DNA of 64,000 bases, taken from contig JAWUZG010000001.1 of assembly GCA_036785705.1 (NCBI GenBank), positions 7,192,001 to 7,256,000 on the forward strand, in the 5' to 3' direction. This document shows, piece after piece, positions 1 through 12,700 of the stretch. The notes under the pieces were generated by a model. The model worked only from the letters and a program-made list of their open reading frames with translations. It was not told where the DNA came from and did not search any database. How positions within the stretch are numbered: position 1 is the first letter of the stretch; each line of letters begins with the position of its first letter. Source of the stretch: Acanthornis magna. Its lineage: Eukaryota > Chordata > Aves > Passeriformes > Acanthizidae. The translations under genes and the position numbers were made by a program.

Positions 1-673
1 GCCATGTGCTTAAAAGCTTTCCTCTGCTCAGGTCTTCTGAGCTCTTTTGAGGAATGTGAAGATCATTAAATGCAAGAATTACAGCAGAAGGGGCACAGTG
101 GGAGGTTATCTACTTGACCTCACTGCTATCTCTCCAGTCTCTGAATGAAACGGTATTTTACAAAGTGAAAAGCATCTGGAACTAGTGGGTTTCCTATTCC
201 TGCACCTGACACCTGGAATAATCCTACTAGAATCTGCGGCAAGTGAAAATAATCATGACCAGCAAGCTTAGACCCTGCCCTTAACATTTTTGCCATTGAA
301 AGCTGAAAATGGAAAACGACTTTAAGCATGACTGAAGCACATGAGAAGTTGTAGTCCCTTACTATGAGCTGAGTTCCAATTATAATCAGATTTAATAAGG
401 ATATAGCACTCTTGGAACTAACAAAGTATTGAGCAAATAAGAATTTGCAAAACAACTTTTATGAAATTAAGCCACAAATAAGCCTTTGATCTGTTCAGAC
501 TTTTATTATACTGATAATGCTAATTATTATAACTTAAAATTTGCCCTTGGCTATGGGTTTATTATTTGAAGATACTTCTGATGTCTTGAAAAAAAAAAAA
601 AAGGCAACTAGTTTCCTACAGTGTTCTATTGACAAATCTTTCCTGTAAAACATCTTTCACTTTTTTACAATAG
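1..673 (+). other. CACNA2D1: CACNA2D1 intron, 3' part
   Basis: AT-rich intron sequence upstream of the first visible exon, ending in a T-rich tract and TAG at 671-673. It includes an A run near 590-601. No exon with the expected alpha2 residues could be read here on the + strand, and I see no repeat family. Confidence 0.8.
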
Positions 674-745
674 CATGTGGACTGTGTTATCCTTGATGAT
701 GGTGGATTTCTTTTGATGTCGAATCGAGATGAATATACACAACAG
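674..745 (+). CDS. CACNA2D1: CACNA2D1 exon A ([13 protein letters not shown])
   Basis: A 72-nt exon in phase 0 at both ends, 24 residues, preceded by a T-rich tract with TAG and followed by GTATGT. It reads [24 protein letters not shown] in pieces: the [13 protein letters not shown] core is the conserved end of the extracellular alpha2 region, next to the Cache-like fold. The preceding coding exon lies outside the window, since bases 1-673 show no matching coding sequence. Confidence 0.93.
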
Positions 746-3700
746 GTATGTATATTCTTTAAGAACAGAAGAACCAATAGGAAGAAGTTTTAAGAGAAGA
801 AAAGAAGCATTTCACTCTCAACTTTCCTTAAAGATAACATTTCTGAATCACAAAAATATTGCTGGATCGGAAATTCCATTGGTTTTGTTAGTATTTCTTA
901 CAGTTTTCTTCATGGCTGAAGAAGCCAAACTTCTACCAAATTGCATCCTTTGTGCTTTGCCCTTCAGCTGTTATGCTGTCCAAGGACAAAGCACAAATGG
1001 ACTTAAGATGGTGAGGACAAGTAGGTTGTTATCCACACACCTTTGTCATATTCTTCTTGGTCTTCCTGTAGCAGGGTCTCACTGATACTGCATTTAACAG
1101 CTACTGCCTGACTGGGGAATTTAGAACTGTGCACTTGGTTAGGAGTAAATACTTGGAATTGCTTTACCTTATCTCTCTGTATTGTCCCCCATCAGATTGG
1201 AAGATTCTTTGGTGAAATTGATCCTGGCCTGATGCGAAACCTGATTAACATGTCCCTGTATGCCTTTAACAAGTCCTATGACTACCAGTCAGTCTGTGAT
1301 CCCGAAGAAGAACCAAAGCAAGGAGCTGGACTTCGTTCTGCTTATGTGGTCAGTAGTTCCATGTGCACTGGCTGACATTCCATTAAAAGTCTGCAGGTGT
1401 TTATACAAATGAAATAATCTCTTTTGGTTTTTTTCCCAGCCTACGATAACAGATATTTTGCAACTTGGTTGGTGGGCTTCGGCAGCGGCCTGGTAAGTAC
1501 AGGGGTGTAGGCAATCTCTATGTCCAAACTATAATTATTCGTCAGTTGAAACTGTATTTGACTTGGGTTTTTTTTGCCTCCATAAAAGTGCTCTGGACCT
1601 TTTGTTTCTGCAGTTTCTCATGGTGAAAATTCTCAGCTATGTCTCCAAACATGACTGTTTTGTCAACACTTCAATTCAAAACTGCTCTTGCCAGGTTTTG
1701 TGGTTGTGTGTTCTGACTCTACAAAATCAGCTTCAGGAAGCAGAGTTTGGATTAATGGTCTAACTATGATAGGCACTTGTGAAGTCTAATTTACCACATT
1801 TTGAGTTACTGATCATTTGGTTCCCTATTTCAGAGTATTGTCTTTGTCTTTTACTAGCAAGAAGTCTTAAGAAAATCAATGTTTGCTTTTCAGTGAATCA
1901 TCTTACTAAACACATGAATCATAGAATCATTTCAGTTGGAAGGGATCTTTAAAGGTCATCCAGTCCAACTTGCCCTACAATGAGCAGGCACATCTTCAAC
2001 AAGGTCAGGCTGCTCAGAGCCCCATCCAGCCTGACCTTGAATGTTCCCAGGGATGAGACATTTCCACCTCTCTGGGCAGCCTGTGCCAGTGTTCCACCAT
2101 CCTCATTGTAGAAAATACCATCCTTATATCTAGTCTGAATCTACCCTCTTTTAGTTTAAAACTATCACCCCATGTCCTATTGGAACAGACCCTGCTATAA
2201 AGTTTGTCCTCATATTTTTTAAAGGCCCCCTTGAAGTACTGTAAGGCCCCAATAAGGTCTCCTGGGAGCCTCCTTTTATCCAGGCTGAACCCCAACTCTT
2301 TCAGCCTTTCCTTATGGGAAAAGTGTTCCATTCCTCTGATAATTTTTGTGATCTTTGTCTGGACCCACTTACAGGTCCATGTTTTTCTGTGCTGAGGACT
2401 CCAGAGCTGACACAGCTCTCAAGTGGGGTATTTTTCCTGCTTCAGAGCCGTGCAGCTTGGCACCCATGTCAGCTACTTCCCTCAGCACCATGTTGGGATA
2501 AGTAATTGGGATTGATGTGGTCCTTTTGCATTGGTGTGAGTTGCACCCTTGGAGACTGGTCCTTATTCTAAATCTTCATGATGCTTTATTTTTTCTAATA
2601 AGAATTACCAAGCTGGAATAAATTACCTACTTTATGAAGCTAAGAGTTAAAATATGTAGCAACTGAAAAAAATGTAATTTTCTCACAGAAGCACTGTGAA
2701 GACTGTATATTGTTTTTTATTGTTGGCTGCATTTAGTTAACAGGAAGAGCAATAATCCTGGTTTTCCTGGATGACAGCAAACCCCAAAAATTGAAGATGG
2801 GCAATAATCCAGAAGAGAAACTCGAGTTCTTTTCAAATAGAGAAATTTCAGTTTATCAGTGTTCAAAATCAGATTCAGTGGTCTGGACTCAATTTAGACC
2901 TGAGGTTTATTTTGTGTGATGTTTAACTTGAAAGCACAACATTAGAGTACTTTACTATGACCATGTTTTTAATGGAATCTAGGTCAGAAGCAGGCAGAGA
3001 AGCCCATTAAGCAAGCAAAGTGAAAAAGGATGACTAAAAAACGGATTCAGTGAGGCACCTGGCAAAAGCAAATGCAGGGAAATTAGAGAAACCAGGTTAT
3101 TAAAGAACGCTATAGTGTTTCAGGCAAAAAATGTGGGAAAAGTGTGTGAGTGATCATTTTCAAAACTTATCTGGGATACATCAGCATTTAGCTGAGAGAG
3201 TACGTATCATTTCTCCGTCATGGTCCTTTAAGTTGGGAGATTTAGCAGTTTTTCCCAGGCTGCCTTTTTTGTTCAGTTCCCTGTAAATTCTGTGGTAAGC
3301 CATTACAAAGGATTGCTATTTTCTGTCAGCAAATTGCATCACTATTGAATGGCATCAGGTCCCTTCTCATCCATGACTGCTGTGTGCTGTCCCTCTGATG
3401 ATTCAAAGCACAAAGCTGTGCATGTGAATCCAGAACTCCTTCAGGCAATGCCTCCATGGGGAAAGGTGACAGGCATATTCAGTTTCTTTACACAGGAATC
3501 ACAGTGTATTAAGGAGAAAAGGAGAAAGGAACTTTGAGTTTGAATAAAGTTATACTGTCCCTTCTCTTTGCAGAACAAGTGTTAGAACAAAATGAGAAGA
3601 GAAGGGATTGAGTCATATTTGTGGGTAGAAGCAAGACTAAAACTTTACAAGTGGAAAATACAACTTAGGAAGGTTAAGGAGAGGCAGGGAGTCAAAGAAT

Positions 3701-6700
3701 ATACCTGTTGCACTTCTTGTTTTGGCAGGCTGGTAGAGGAGAAAGGGTCTGTGTGTGTGGCAAGCTACCACTTTAAGTAAATAAAATTAGAAAAAATGCC
3801 ATCACCAGTGAAGAAAGGAAATTAAATAAATGGAGCTCTGTAAGTTTAAGTATTCTGGCAGCATATAGAAATAAAATGTAGTCCACACCTCAAGAGCAGG
3901 AATAGAGATGTTTTTAAAAGTCAACTGTTACATAATGGGTTTTATAATACACTTGTAATATTCCAGTGGTGATCTCCTTCTCAGCAATTTAAACAAGCTT
4001 AATCAGTGTAAAGTATCTAATTCAAGAGCATTTTCCCTGAGAGTGTTAAAAAGGAGTTCCAGTAGGTTTAAGTGTTAGAGAAACACCAACATGCCTCTTA
4101 CACCTCCTGCAGAGGTATAAAAGGAGGGCAGGGATGGTATGATAACATTTCCATTATGTGAGTTGTGGGCACATGTTATAGCAAGTCTGAACAGTAGAAT
4201 GAAAGATCAGTGTGAAAGATCTGTGAAAATGTGTGATAAGAAAATCAGAGTCAGACTGTAAGTTTTCAAGAAACATGGTTTGATAACTGGCAAAAGCATA
4301 AAGAAAAAAATTTGTTGTTAATAACTTGTATTTGAGTCGTTTTTAAGTATCCATTAAAATACAAAGAAGAAAAAAAGCCTTTAAAAATATGTATTGTCTT
4401 TCTGTGTTCAGGTCCATCTTACAGCAGCTGTTTTTGAGCTTGACTTTTCCACGATTCCTTGAAGCAGGTAAGTCAAGAGAATGTTAAAGGGTCAACTTTG
4501 AGATAAGTAGAAGGTAAGAATCTAGGCCAGGGGACATAGCTGGGTCTCCCCATTGCCTGTGACTTAAAAATGCCATTGTTTGTTTCTTTGTTCATTTATT
4601 TATTTATTTTATATCAGCTGATATGGAAGATGATGATTTCGGTGCTGCCCTGCCTAAAACAAGCTGTATCACTGAGCAAACTCAGTATTTCTTTGAAAAC
4701 GATGATAAATCCTTTGGTGGGATTGTAGACTGTATAAACTGCTCCAGGTAAAACTTCTTCAATATAAGTGGTAACTTTGGGATTATTTGTTTTGCAAAAT
4801 ATAATGACACTACTATAAGAAGCAAAAATATATTTTGGATTAATTTCACCAAACTTGCATAAGCAGAACAGAAAAGAATATAGGCAGGCAAAATGCATTC
4901 TCATCGTATCGTTTAGAATTAATTTTAATTCTAATCATTAAAGAATTGGAGAAATGCTTTAGTCAATTTTTTGTTTTATAGGCTCTGCTCCATGAAAATT
5001 GTATTTTTATCTCTGTCACAATTTGTTTTCTTTTAATTTATTACATCAACTTAAAAGCATTCTGCAGTATCCCAAGGGATATGATTTTCTTTAATCTGGT
5101 TATGGATCCGAATTTTTGACAGTCAAGAAAATTATGCAATTTATCTTCTAATTTACCTTCTAGTTGATAGTGCTCATGATTTAAGAGCCATAAGTCTTAT
5201 AAAGCAAATGAAGTTATTCTATTTTTTTATTAAAAGAATTACTCTTCAAGCACCATAAGGAGGCCTGTTGAAGATGATATTTAATAATATGTGAAAAAAT
5301 TATATACTTCGGAAACATAGCAACTTGGACTTAGTTCTGTGTTTAATATATGAGCCTGCTGGGGTTTTTCATACATTTTGAGCTTCTGAAAATATCTTAG
5401 AAATTAGAATTAACAGCCAGATTTCAAACAAAAAAGACTATTTCAAGCCAGGAAAGGAATAGCGAGAGCTCTGGAGAATGGTGAATACAGCCAAAACACA
5501 CAGACATTTTTTCCACTTCCATGCTTTCTCTTCCATGTTGCTAGTATGTGTTGGGTTTATTTATAAACTTAAAATGACCCTACTAACTTAAAGACCTTTT
5601 GCAGAATTATATGGACATAAAATTACAATGCACATCAATACACAACATGCATACCCTAAGCTTCTCTCTCGCCATTCTTACAGACAGGTTTATGTGTTGG
5701 GGTTTTGTTTGTTTGTTTTTGTGGTTGGGTTTTCTTTCAGTGCTAATTGATGCTGAACTGATGTTATTTCTCAGTACAGCTACTGTGGTAGCAGTACAGA
5801 GCTAGCTATTAACTCAATTAAAGTCATTTTATGCTCTTTTCCATTTTTTCTGCTAACAAGTCTAGTTGAAAGAGGGAATGATGGAAATGTCAAAAAGATT
5901 ACAGGATTTGTTATAAATGTTTCTTACTGTTTGCTAATGAAAAAGATAAACAGTAGAAGGCAGACTGAATCAGTGAAGCTGGATTATTTTATTCCAATAC
6001 TGTGTGTCCTTCTCAAATATGGATTTCCTTGCTTCATTTAAACATAGGTTTTTGTTGGCTTTTTTTCCCAGACTTTATCATGCAGAGAAGATTTCAAACA
6101 CCAATCTAGTGTTCATTATTAGTGACAGCCAACTGCTGTGCCGTTCCTGTGACCCCAAGCCACTGATGCAAGCAGAGAAGCCGGGTATCCTTTAAAATGA
6201 TGTTATTTAGTAGTGTGGATTGATTTTTGGCTATGGGATACTGGAATATAATTGGGGAGAAATGACCCATGTATCTACATGTTATTAATATGGGTGCCAC
6301 TGGAATACTTGAAGCTGGAATTTGTGGGTGGTATCACAAATCGTGTGAAGCAGCAATCACTGAGGTGGAGAGCAAAGCTGTAATTTGTGAGAATTTAGAC
6401 AGAAATAGGCTTACAGGAACTTAAGGAAGTTTCAAAAAAAAAAACAAATGAAAAGTCTTGGGCCCAGGACAGAATAATCACACACAGTTGGACAGGCTGG
6501 GGTCAGAGTGACAGAAAGAGCTTTGCAGAAAAGAGCTGGAGGTTCATGGTGGACAAGAAGTTAACCATGAGCTGGTACTGCCTTGCAGTAAAGAGACCTG
6601 ATCACATCCTGGGCTGTGATAGCAAGAGCAGAATGGGAGAACTGATCCATCCCATTTCTTCAACACTGCTGAGACCACATCTGGAATGCTGTGTGGGGCT

Positions 6701-9700
6701 TCCCAGGATCACACTACATACAGGAGGAAGTCTAGTGAAGTGCCACTGAGGAGGTTGGCATCTGAGAGCACAGGCAAGGACAGTCTGAGAGTGTTGGGTT
6801 TGTCCAGCCTTTAGAAAAGAGAAGGGTAGGTCTGTCCAGAGAAATGAAAAAAGGCCGGGATAGAAGTGTTTGGTCATGAGAAGCTGAGATGCTGCACTGA
6901 TGGTTAGCTGATGAAGGCACTTTAGTGTGTGCTCAGTGGCAATGACAAGAGCTTACTTCTCGTGGGAAGTGCATTAGCCATCAAAGGCCAGTTTATCCAG
7001 CTGCACAGAATTTCCTCAGAGCTGGCTGCAGACATAGGTGGCTTACATGCTAAGCAGAGTCCTTGCAACACAAGCATTAAAGTTAAAAGCATGTAAAACA
7101 CAGTTTTAATTTAAAACCACCTTCATGCCAATCCCTCTGCTTTAGCCTGTTCACTGCAGTAGATACCTCTAGGTGATGGTGATGGAAATACATAAAATGA
7201 GCAGACACATTCCAGGAGAAATGTCAGGAGACAGGAGAAATTCACCTCCGCCATTCTCTTCTACATAGGCTTGAGGATAGCATGCCAGAGGTGGTAAATC
7301 AAACCATAATTTGGATTACTATGACAGAACAGGGAAAACAATTAGTAATACCTTTGTCCATGTCAGGAAGTTATTTGAGACAGCCTCTCCCACTTCTGAA
7401 AGAAAAGCAGATGGTGGTACAGATGACTGTGTTTCTTTGGCAGAAGCAACGCATTCATTGCCACATTAATAAAGCTGGAATTCCATCTACACTCAGGCTG
7501 AAAAGGAAGTTACATTGGGGTGTCATCACAGAACTATGTAAACACAGCCTAATATTCTAATTGGCTTCAGTCCATGACAGTTTGATTAACTGTTTCCACT
7601 GCCTTGATTTATAGACAGCACTCACTACAGAAAGTGAAGCATGATTATGGGAACAGGGCACATGACTGGCATTTCCCTACGGAGCCCAAAACTTCTAGAA
7701 AGTAGTAACTGACCTCAAGTGGCAGCAAGAGCAGCTGGGTGGGCCTGTATTGACTAAGTGAACTATTTTATTTTTGTTCCAGCTGTGCAATACTAAGGTA
7801 TTCTCTCTTTACTGTAACTAAGGTACATAGTGAAATGCAGACGTAGCATAATATTACCCAAGCAGACAAAAGGGCCTTTGGGTGCTATTTAGATGATTAT
7901 TATTACATTTTGCTTCCTTTTGGCTGGTACAGATTTGCTTGTGCACATTGTCTCAGTATGTTTTCATGTTTCAACTTTCAGTTGAGCTACAGCAAAGAAA
8001 AGGGGAGATGAGTCTGGGAACATCACAATGAAGGCAGATCTGTAGAAATAAATTCCCCATTATCTTGCCTTCTCTTCCCTTTGGCCTCTCCACCTGTTGT
8101 ACCACAGCTGCTGGAGTACTTCATGATAGTGCATGACTAGGGTCACTTCAAATGTAAATTGAAGCTACTAAGACAATTTCTGGCACTCGATTCTTTCAGT
8201 AGCTTTCATATGTGTACTATCTGCAGTGGAATAAAAAAGAAGCTTAACATACTGAGTGGTAATATTAGCAGGTTTCACCAGAAGGCTGTTTTGCCATTTG
8301 CCATACCCATGCCTTTCAAGTCTGCTGCAGTCACTTGTGCCCTTCGTTAGCCAGTGGCACATGTGAAGTGCAGTGTTTACACTTAAACACCAGCAATTAC
8401 AGATTTCAGAGATGTGAGCTAAAGCAGTACCTCACATTTGCATTTAGCTAATTAATAGCATGTCACTGCCCCCCCTTCTCTCCTGCTGTTCAGCTGTTAA
8501 CATGGACAGCATTTTCTCTGTCTGCCTTCGTCACTGAAATGCTAATGGGATCTCATTAGTTCTTCTGTCATTTACTACAAAGCCTACAGTGGGATGATAT
8601 TTTCTATGATATTTGGGGTAATAGAAGTGTACACATAATAGAACCAGTAGTTTTTATAGGTTTCCACTGCTGTGTTCAACCTGTATATAGCAATACTTTT
8701 CTGAACAAGTTTCATTGCTTTTACTGTGAATCTTCATTTTAGCAGAATAACTCAGTGGTAACATAAACTATAACTAATCAGCACCATTGAAAGTTTACTG
8801 CTTTGTGAAACATTTTCTGCAATATTTATGCAATGATAATAAAAGCAATACAGAAAATGTTAGAAGAACTCAGCTTTTGTTTTATTTCTGTTTATGGGAC
8901 TGACAATAGTCTAAAAAGTCATGCAAGATGTTTATTTTCTTGATTATAGCAGTGTTAAGAGAGGGTATTTCATTTTGATTTATCTAAATGGTTTGGTTGG
9001 TTTTCTTGAATTTAAACAAGCAACTGTGAATATTGATGTGTATTTCAGTATTATCTGCATTAGCATAAATCTTCTCTCCTGCAACAAAAATAAAAACAGA
9101 ATGTTGATCCTGCTCATGTACAATGCATGAAAAAGAGTCATACTCCTTAACCAGAGAAACAGATGAAGGGCCAAATCCTTGTGAAATGGTCAAACAGCCT
9201 AGATACAGAAAAGGTCCTGATCTCTGTTTTGATGAAGCCAAACAGGTAAAAATTGAATTCGTATGACTTTAGGAACTTCTTTAGAAGCAATTGTAGAACA
9301 GCTTTAGACGATCAGTGAAAACTGTGTTTAAATGTACCTTGGTGCCTGGTAACTTTTTTATCACTAAACATACTTTTCACTCTAGACCATAGCCACTCTA
9401 TTTCAATTAACATAAAATTAACAGCTGCGCTCTTATCTGCCTTTCCTATAACCATTGCACTTTCACACATGATTCCTACCAAAAAAAAAATCATCAGTGA
9501 GCATAAAACTGTTGGTGTCTGTATGGTGCTGTGAAATTCAGTTCCTCAGTGGCTTGCACAAGTAGATGATAATCCTGGCTTAGAAGTAATATTTTGATAA
9601 TAATGTTTCCAAACATTATTTAAAGTATTGCTAAACTATCAAAAATGTTATATGCGGTTTTAGGATGTTGTTTATAATTCTGCAAATTGCACTTCCCCTA

Positions 9701-12700
9701 GGTCATGTTCTTAGCAGGTATAAAAGTGCATTGCTTTACTGAAATCACCAAAACTATGCTGTTTAATACTTCTGTATTGAATGCATTAGTTTCGAAAGAG
9801 AAAAATTATAGCTGTGCCATATATCTAAGTTATTTAAAATATTCTTTCTATATTACCTTACAAAGGTACAAAAGAGATTAGGCTGAATTCAAGTTGTTCA
9901 GAATAAATTTCAAGACAAAAAGTGCTGAATATGGAAGTGCCTGGCATGAGATATAATAAATATTTTTTAAATGCATTTTTAATGCAGCATGCAATTTCTG
10001 CAGTGGAAAGATTGTCCCAAACGAGTGCATTTGTATTCCAAAAATGGGCTGCTGTATTCCAAAATTTGTTCCAGTATGCTCTCTGCTTTTCTTGTAATGA
10101 GACACAATTACTGAGATTTCAGTAGTGTTTAAAAAGTCCAGAGAATTGGTATTCAATGCATTTTTCTAGTAACCAAATTTTGTTTCCAAAAGGAAGTCTT
10201 CTTACTGGCTGACAAAGATTAAATAAAGTTGAAAAACCATTCAAAAGCTATCTGGCCATTGTAAATAATCCAAACCATCCTGATGTGATTGTGTGTGAAA
10301 GTACAACTCTTGCTCACTAGCTTGATGTGCTGATCAGTGTGTAAATCATGTGTTTTGTAACAGTGGATCGTTTTGGTTAAGTTTATTTGCAAAATTTGCT
10401 GTGAATCTCTTGCTCTTGGGTGGATGCTTTCACATTAACTCTGCTAACTGCCAGCAATCTGCATGATATCTCATCTTGTATGTCTTTTTTTCTGTGTTTT
10501 CTTTCCTTTCCTCTACTTGCTACTTTGCCCGTTATTAATAGGATCAGCCTATATGCACAACGAGTCGTGCCTCTGCCATGACGTCCGCTCCTATCTTCAT
10601 TTTTCTGCAAGTTTTCATGTGGTGTGGATGGTCAGTTACTTTCTCTAATTTTTTGTTTTGTTCTTGGCTTAAAAATTAGCAGACTTTTTTACTTACTGAG
10701 CATACAAAGGAAAACAGAATGAAGCGAGTCCCAAAAGCAACAATCTGGAGCAAATTACTATTGCAATATTAAGGGAAATTAAATATGAAAAAAACCTGTC
10801 TGGAGCCTTATAAATCACAATGACTAAACACAAGGGCCTCTCCCATAGAATATACAAGGGAACCTGTTGGGTTTATATGGTTGGCTCTTTGAGCTTGCAC
10901 ATGTACCAGCTGAGTCCGCATCCTTTGCTTTTAAGCATTTTTCTCTTGTCCTTGTTAAAAGGAACAGAAGAAGGAAGTTTTTTTCACAGAGACAAATAAA
11001 GATACAAAGCAAATACAAGAGACAGTAATAACCTGTGAAAATCAAGCTTTACTTAGGGGTAGCAAGGATAAGTGCTATGTGTGAGCGTTGCTGCTGAGAA
11101 TAGTAAGGAGTTTTCACTGCATTGAAGTGAACACAACAGGTAATGATGGAAGATAACAGTGTGCATCAATTTGGTTAAACTAGGAATTCAGTAAAATCCT
11201 ATTTTTTGCTTCTTCATTTTTGGCAGCCTAAAGGTATTAATTGCCTAATTACAGCAGAAGGTGGGTTTTTTCTTCTAATTAACTGTGTAAGTTCCTGTAT
11301 ATTGACCAAGTGCAGACTCTGGGGTTTATAACGAAAGCCTTGGCAATGAGATTGTGCTGCATTTGATGGTGTAGGACAGAGGCATGAATGCTATGCTAGT
11401 GACATGTCTGCAAGAGAGCTGCTGAGCTAAAGAACATAAAATCCATGACTGAAGGGGGTTCTGATCAACATTATTGTTCTGAAAACCACTAGAGGGAGAT
11501 ACTCACATGTCTATCAAAGTAAAGCAAACTGAGAGGCAGAACTGGAAGCTTACAGGACATTTTTCAGAGTTTGTGTAGTGAAGTACTGAAAATATTAGCA
11601 ATTTAAAACTGTCATTTTCTCAGTAATTTATATTCTCTCTGTACTTACGGGAAGGTTCAATTAATATCGCTTGAACATAAGTGAAAAAAAAAATCTTACA
11701 ATTCTGTTTAACAATTTATTATTTGAGGAATTTTGAAGTTTTGTATTCTGTATTTAAATTATCTAGTTTCCAGCAAACCTAGGAACTTGAACAGCCATGG
11801 CAGAAAATTGTAGAGAAAGATGAAAGACCTTTCTTTAAGATAGTGGTATTTCACTTTAAAATCTAGATTAGCATCTCATGTTCTTGCTCATGCAATTTGC
11901 TCTGCACATAGCTTTCTTTTAATTAAAAAGCTACTGTCCGGTGTACATGAAGCCGCAGAGACTCACCTTGAGCTGAATTCTTTATGCCCAAAATGTGCTT
12001 TCTGCCTGAGATGGGAAACCCCCAGAATATAATTTTAGCTGATAGACTTTTGGCAGCAGAAAGTTATAAAGGTAATTTTGTTCATCCATCTTGTTTTTTA
12101 ATAACTTTGTGATTTTGGAAATGGGTTCTCTCTGGACATTAATCTCTGTAGTTATATTAAAATCACTGAAGCCAACACAGATACAATCCAGCTGATCAGG
12201 TTCAGTAACCTGAAGGGTTTTTTTTTTTACTTTTCATCAAGGATAACAAAATAGTCATTATCACTGCCTTGAATGGCTTGCTCTTACTTTGTACATGCAG
12301 ACTGGTTTTGTTTGCCATGCCTGAGAATAAAGAAAACAACGGTACAAGTTTTTAGCCCCTACTGGGAATGTCCTGTTTCCATCAGCTTCCAGGGATGTCA
12401 GTGGGAGCTTTGAGGGTGATTAGCAGTCCAGGCAACTGGGTACATCTCGATGGAATTGCCTGTGTCCCCCATCTGTGCATGTCCCCCATCTCCAGCTGTA
12501 CACCTTTGACAGCTTTGTGAGGTAGTCCAGACAAAGGATGGTAACACAAAATTTATGAATGACCATGCACTGGTACTGGAAATGACTCTTGAGTAAAAGC
12601 AAAGGTGTTCTCCATGTAATATGAAACGTTTAAAAGACATGTTTATAAAAGGTGTAACTTTGAGGTAATCAGTTGATATCAAAGGCCAGATCAGAAGCTC

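Noticed and set aside
729..1085. 118-codon + frame overlapping exon A
   Set aside because: It is in a different frame from the CACNA2D1 exon and continues into its intron with no similarity.
2014..2331. 105-codon minus-strand open frame as a host gene
   Set aside because: The translation is the end of CR1 ORF2 ([14 protein letters not shown]), so it belongs to the LINE and not to a host gene.
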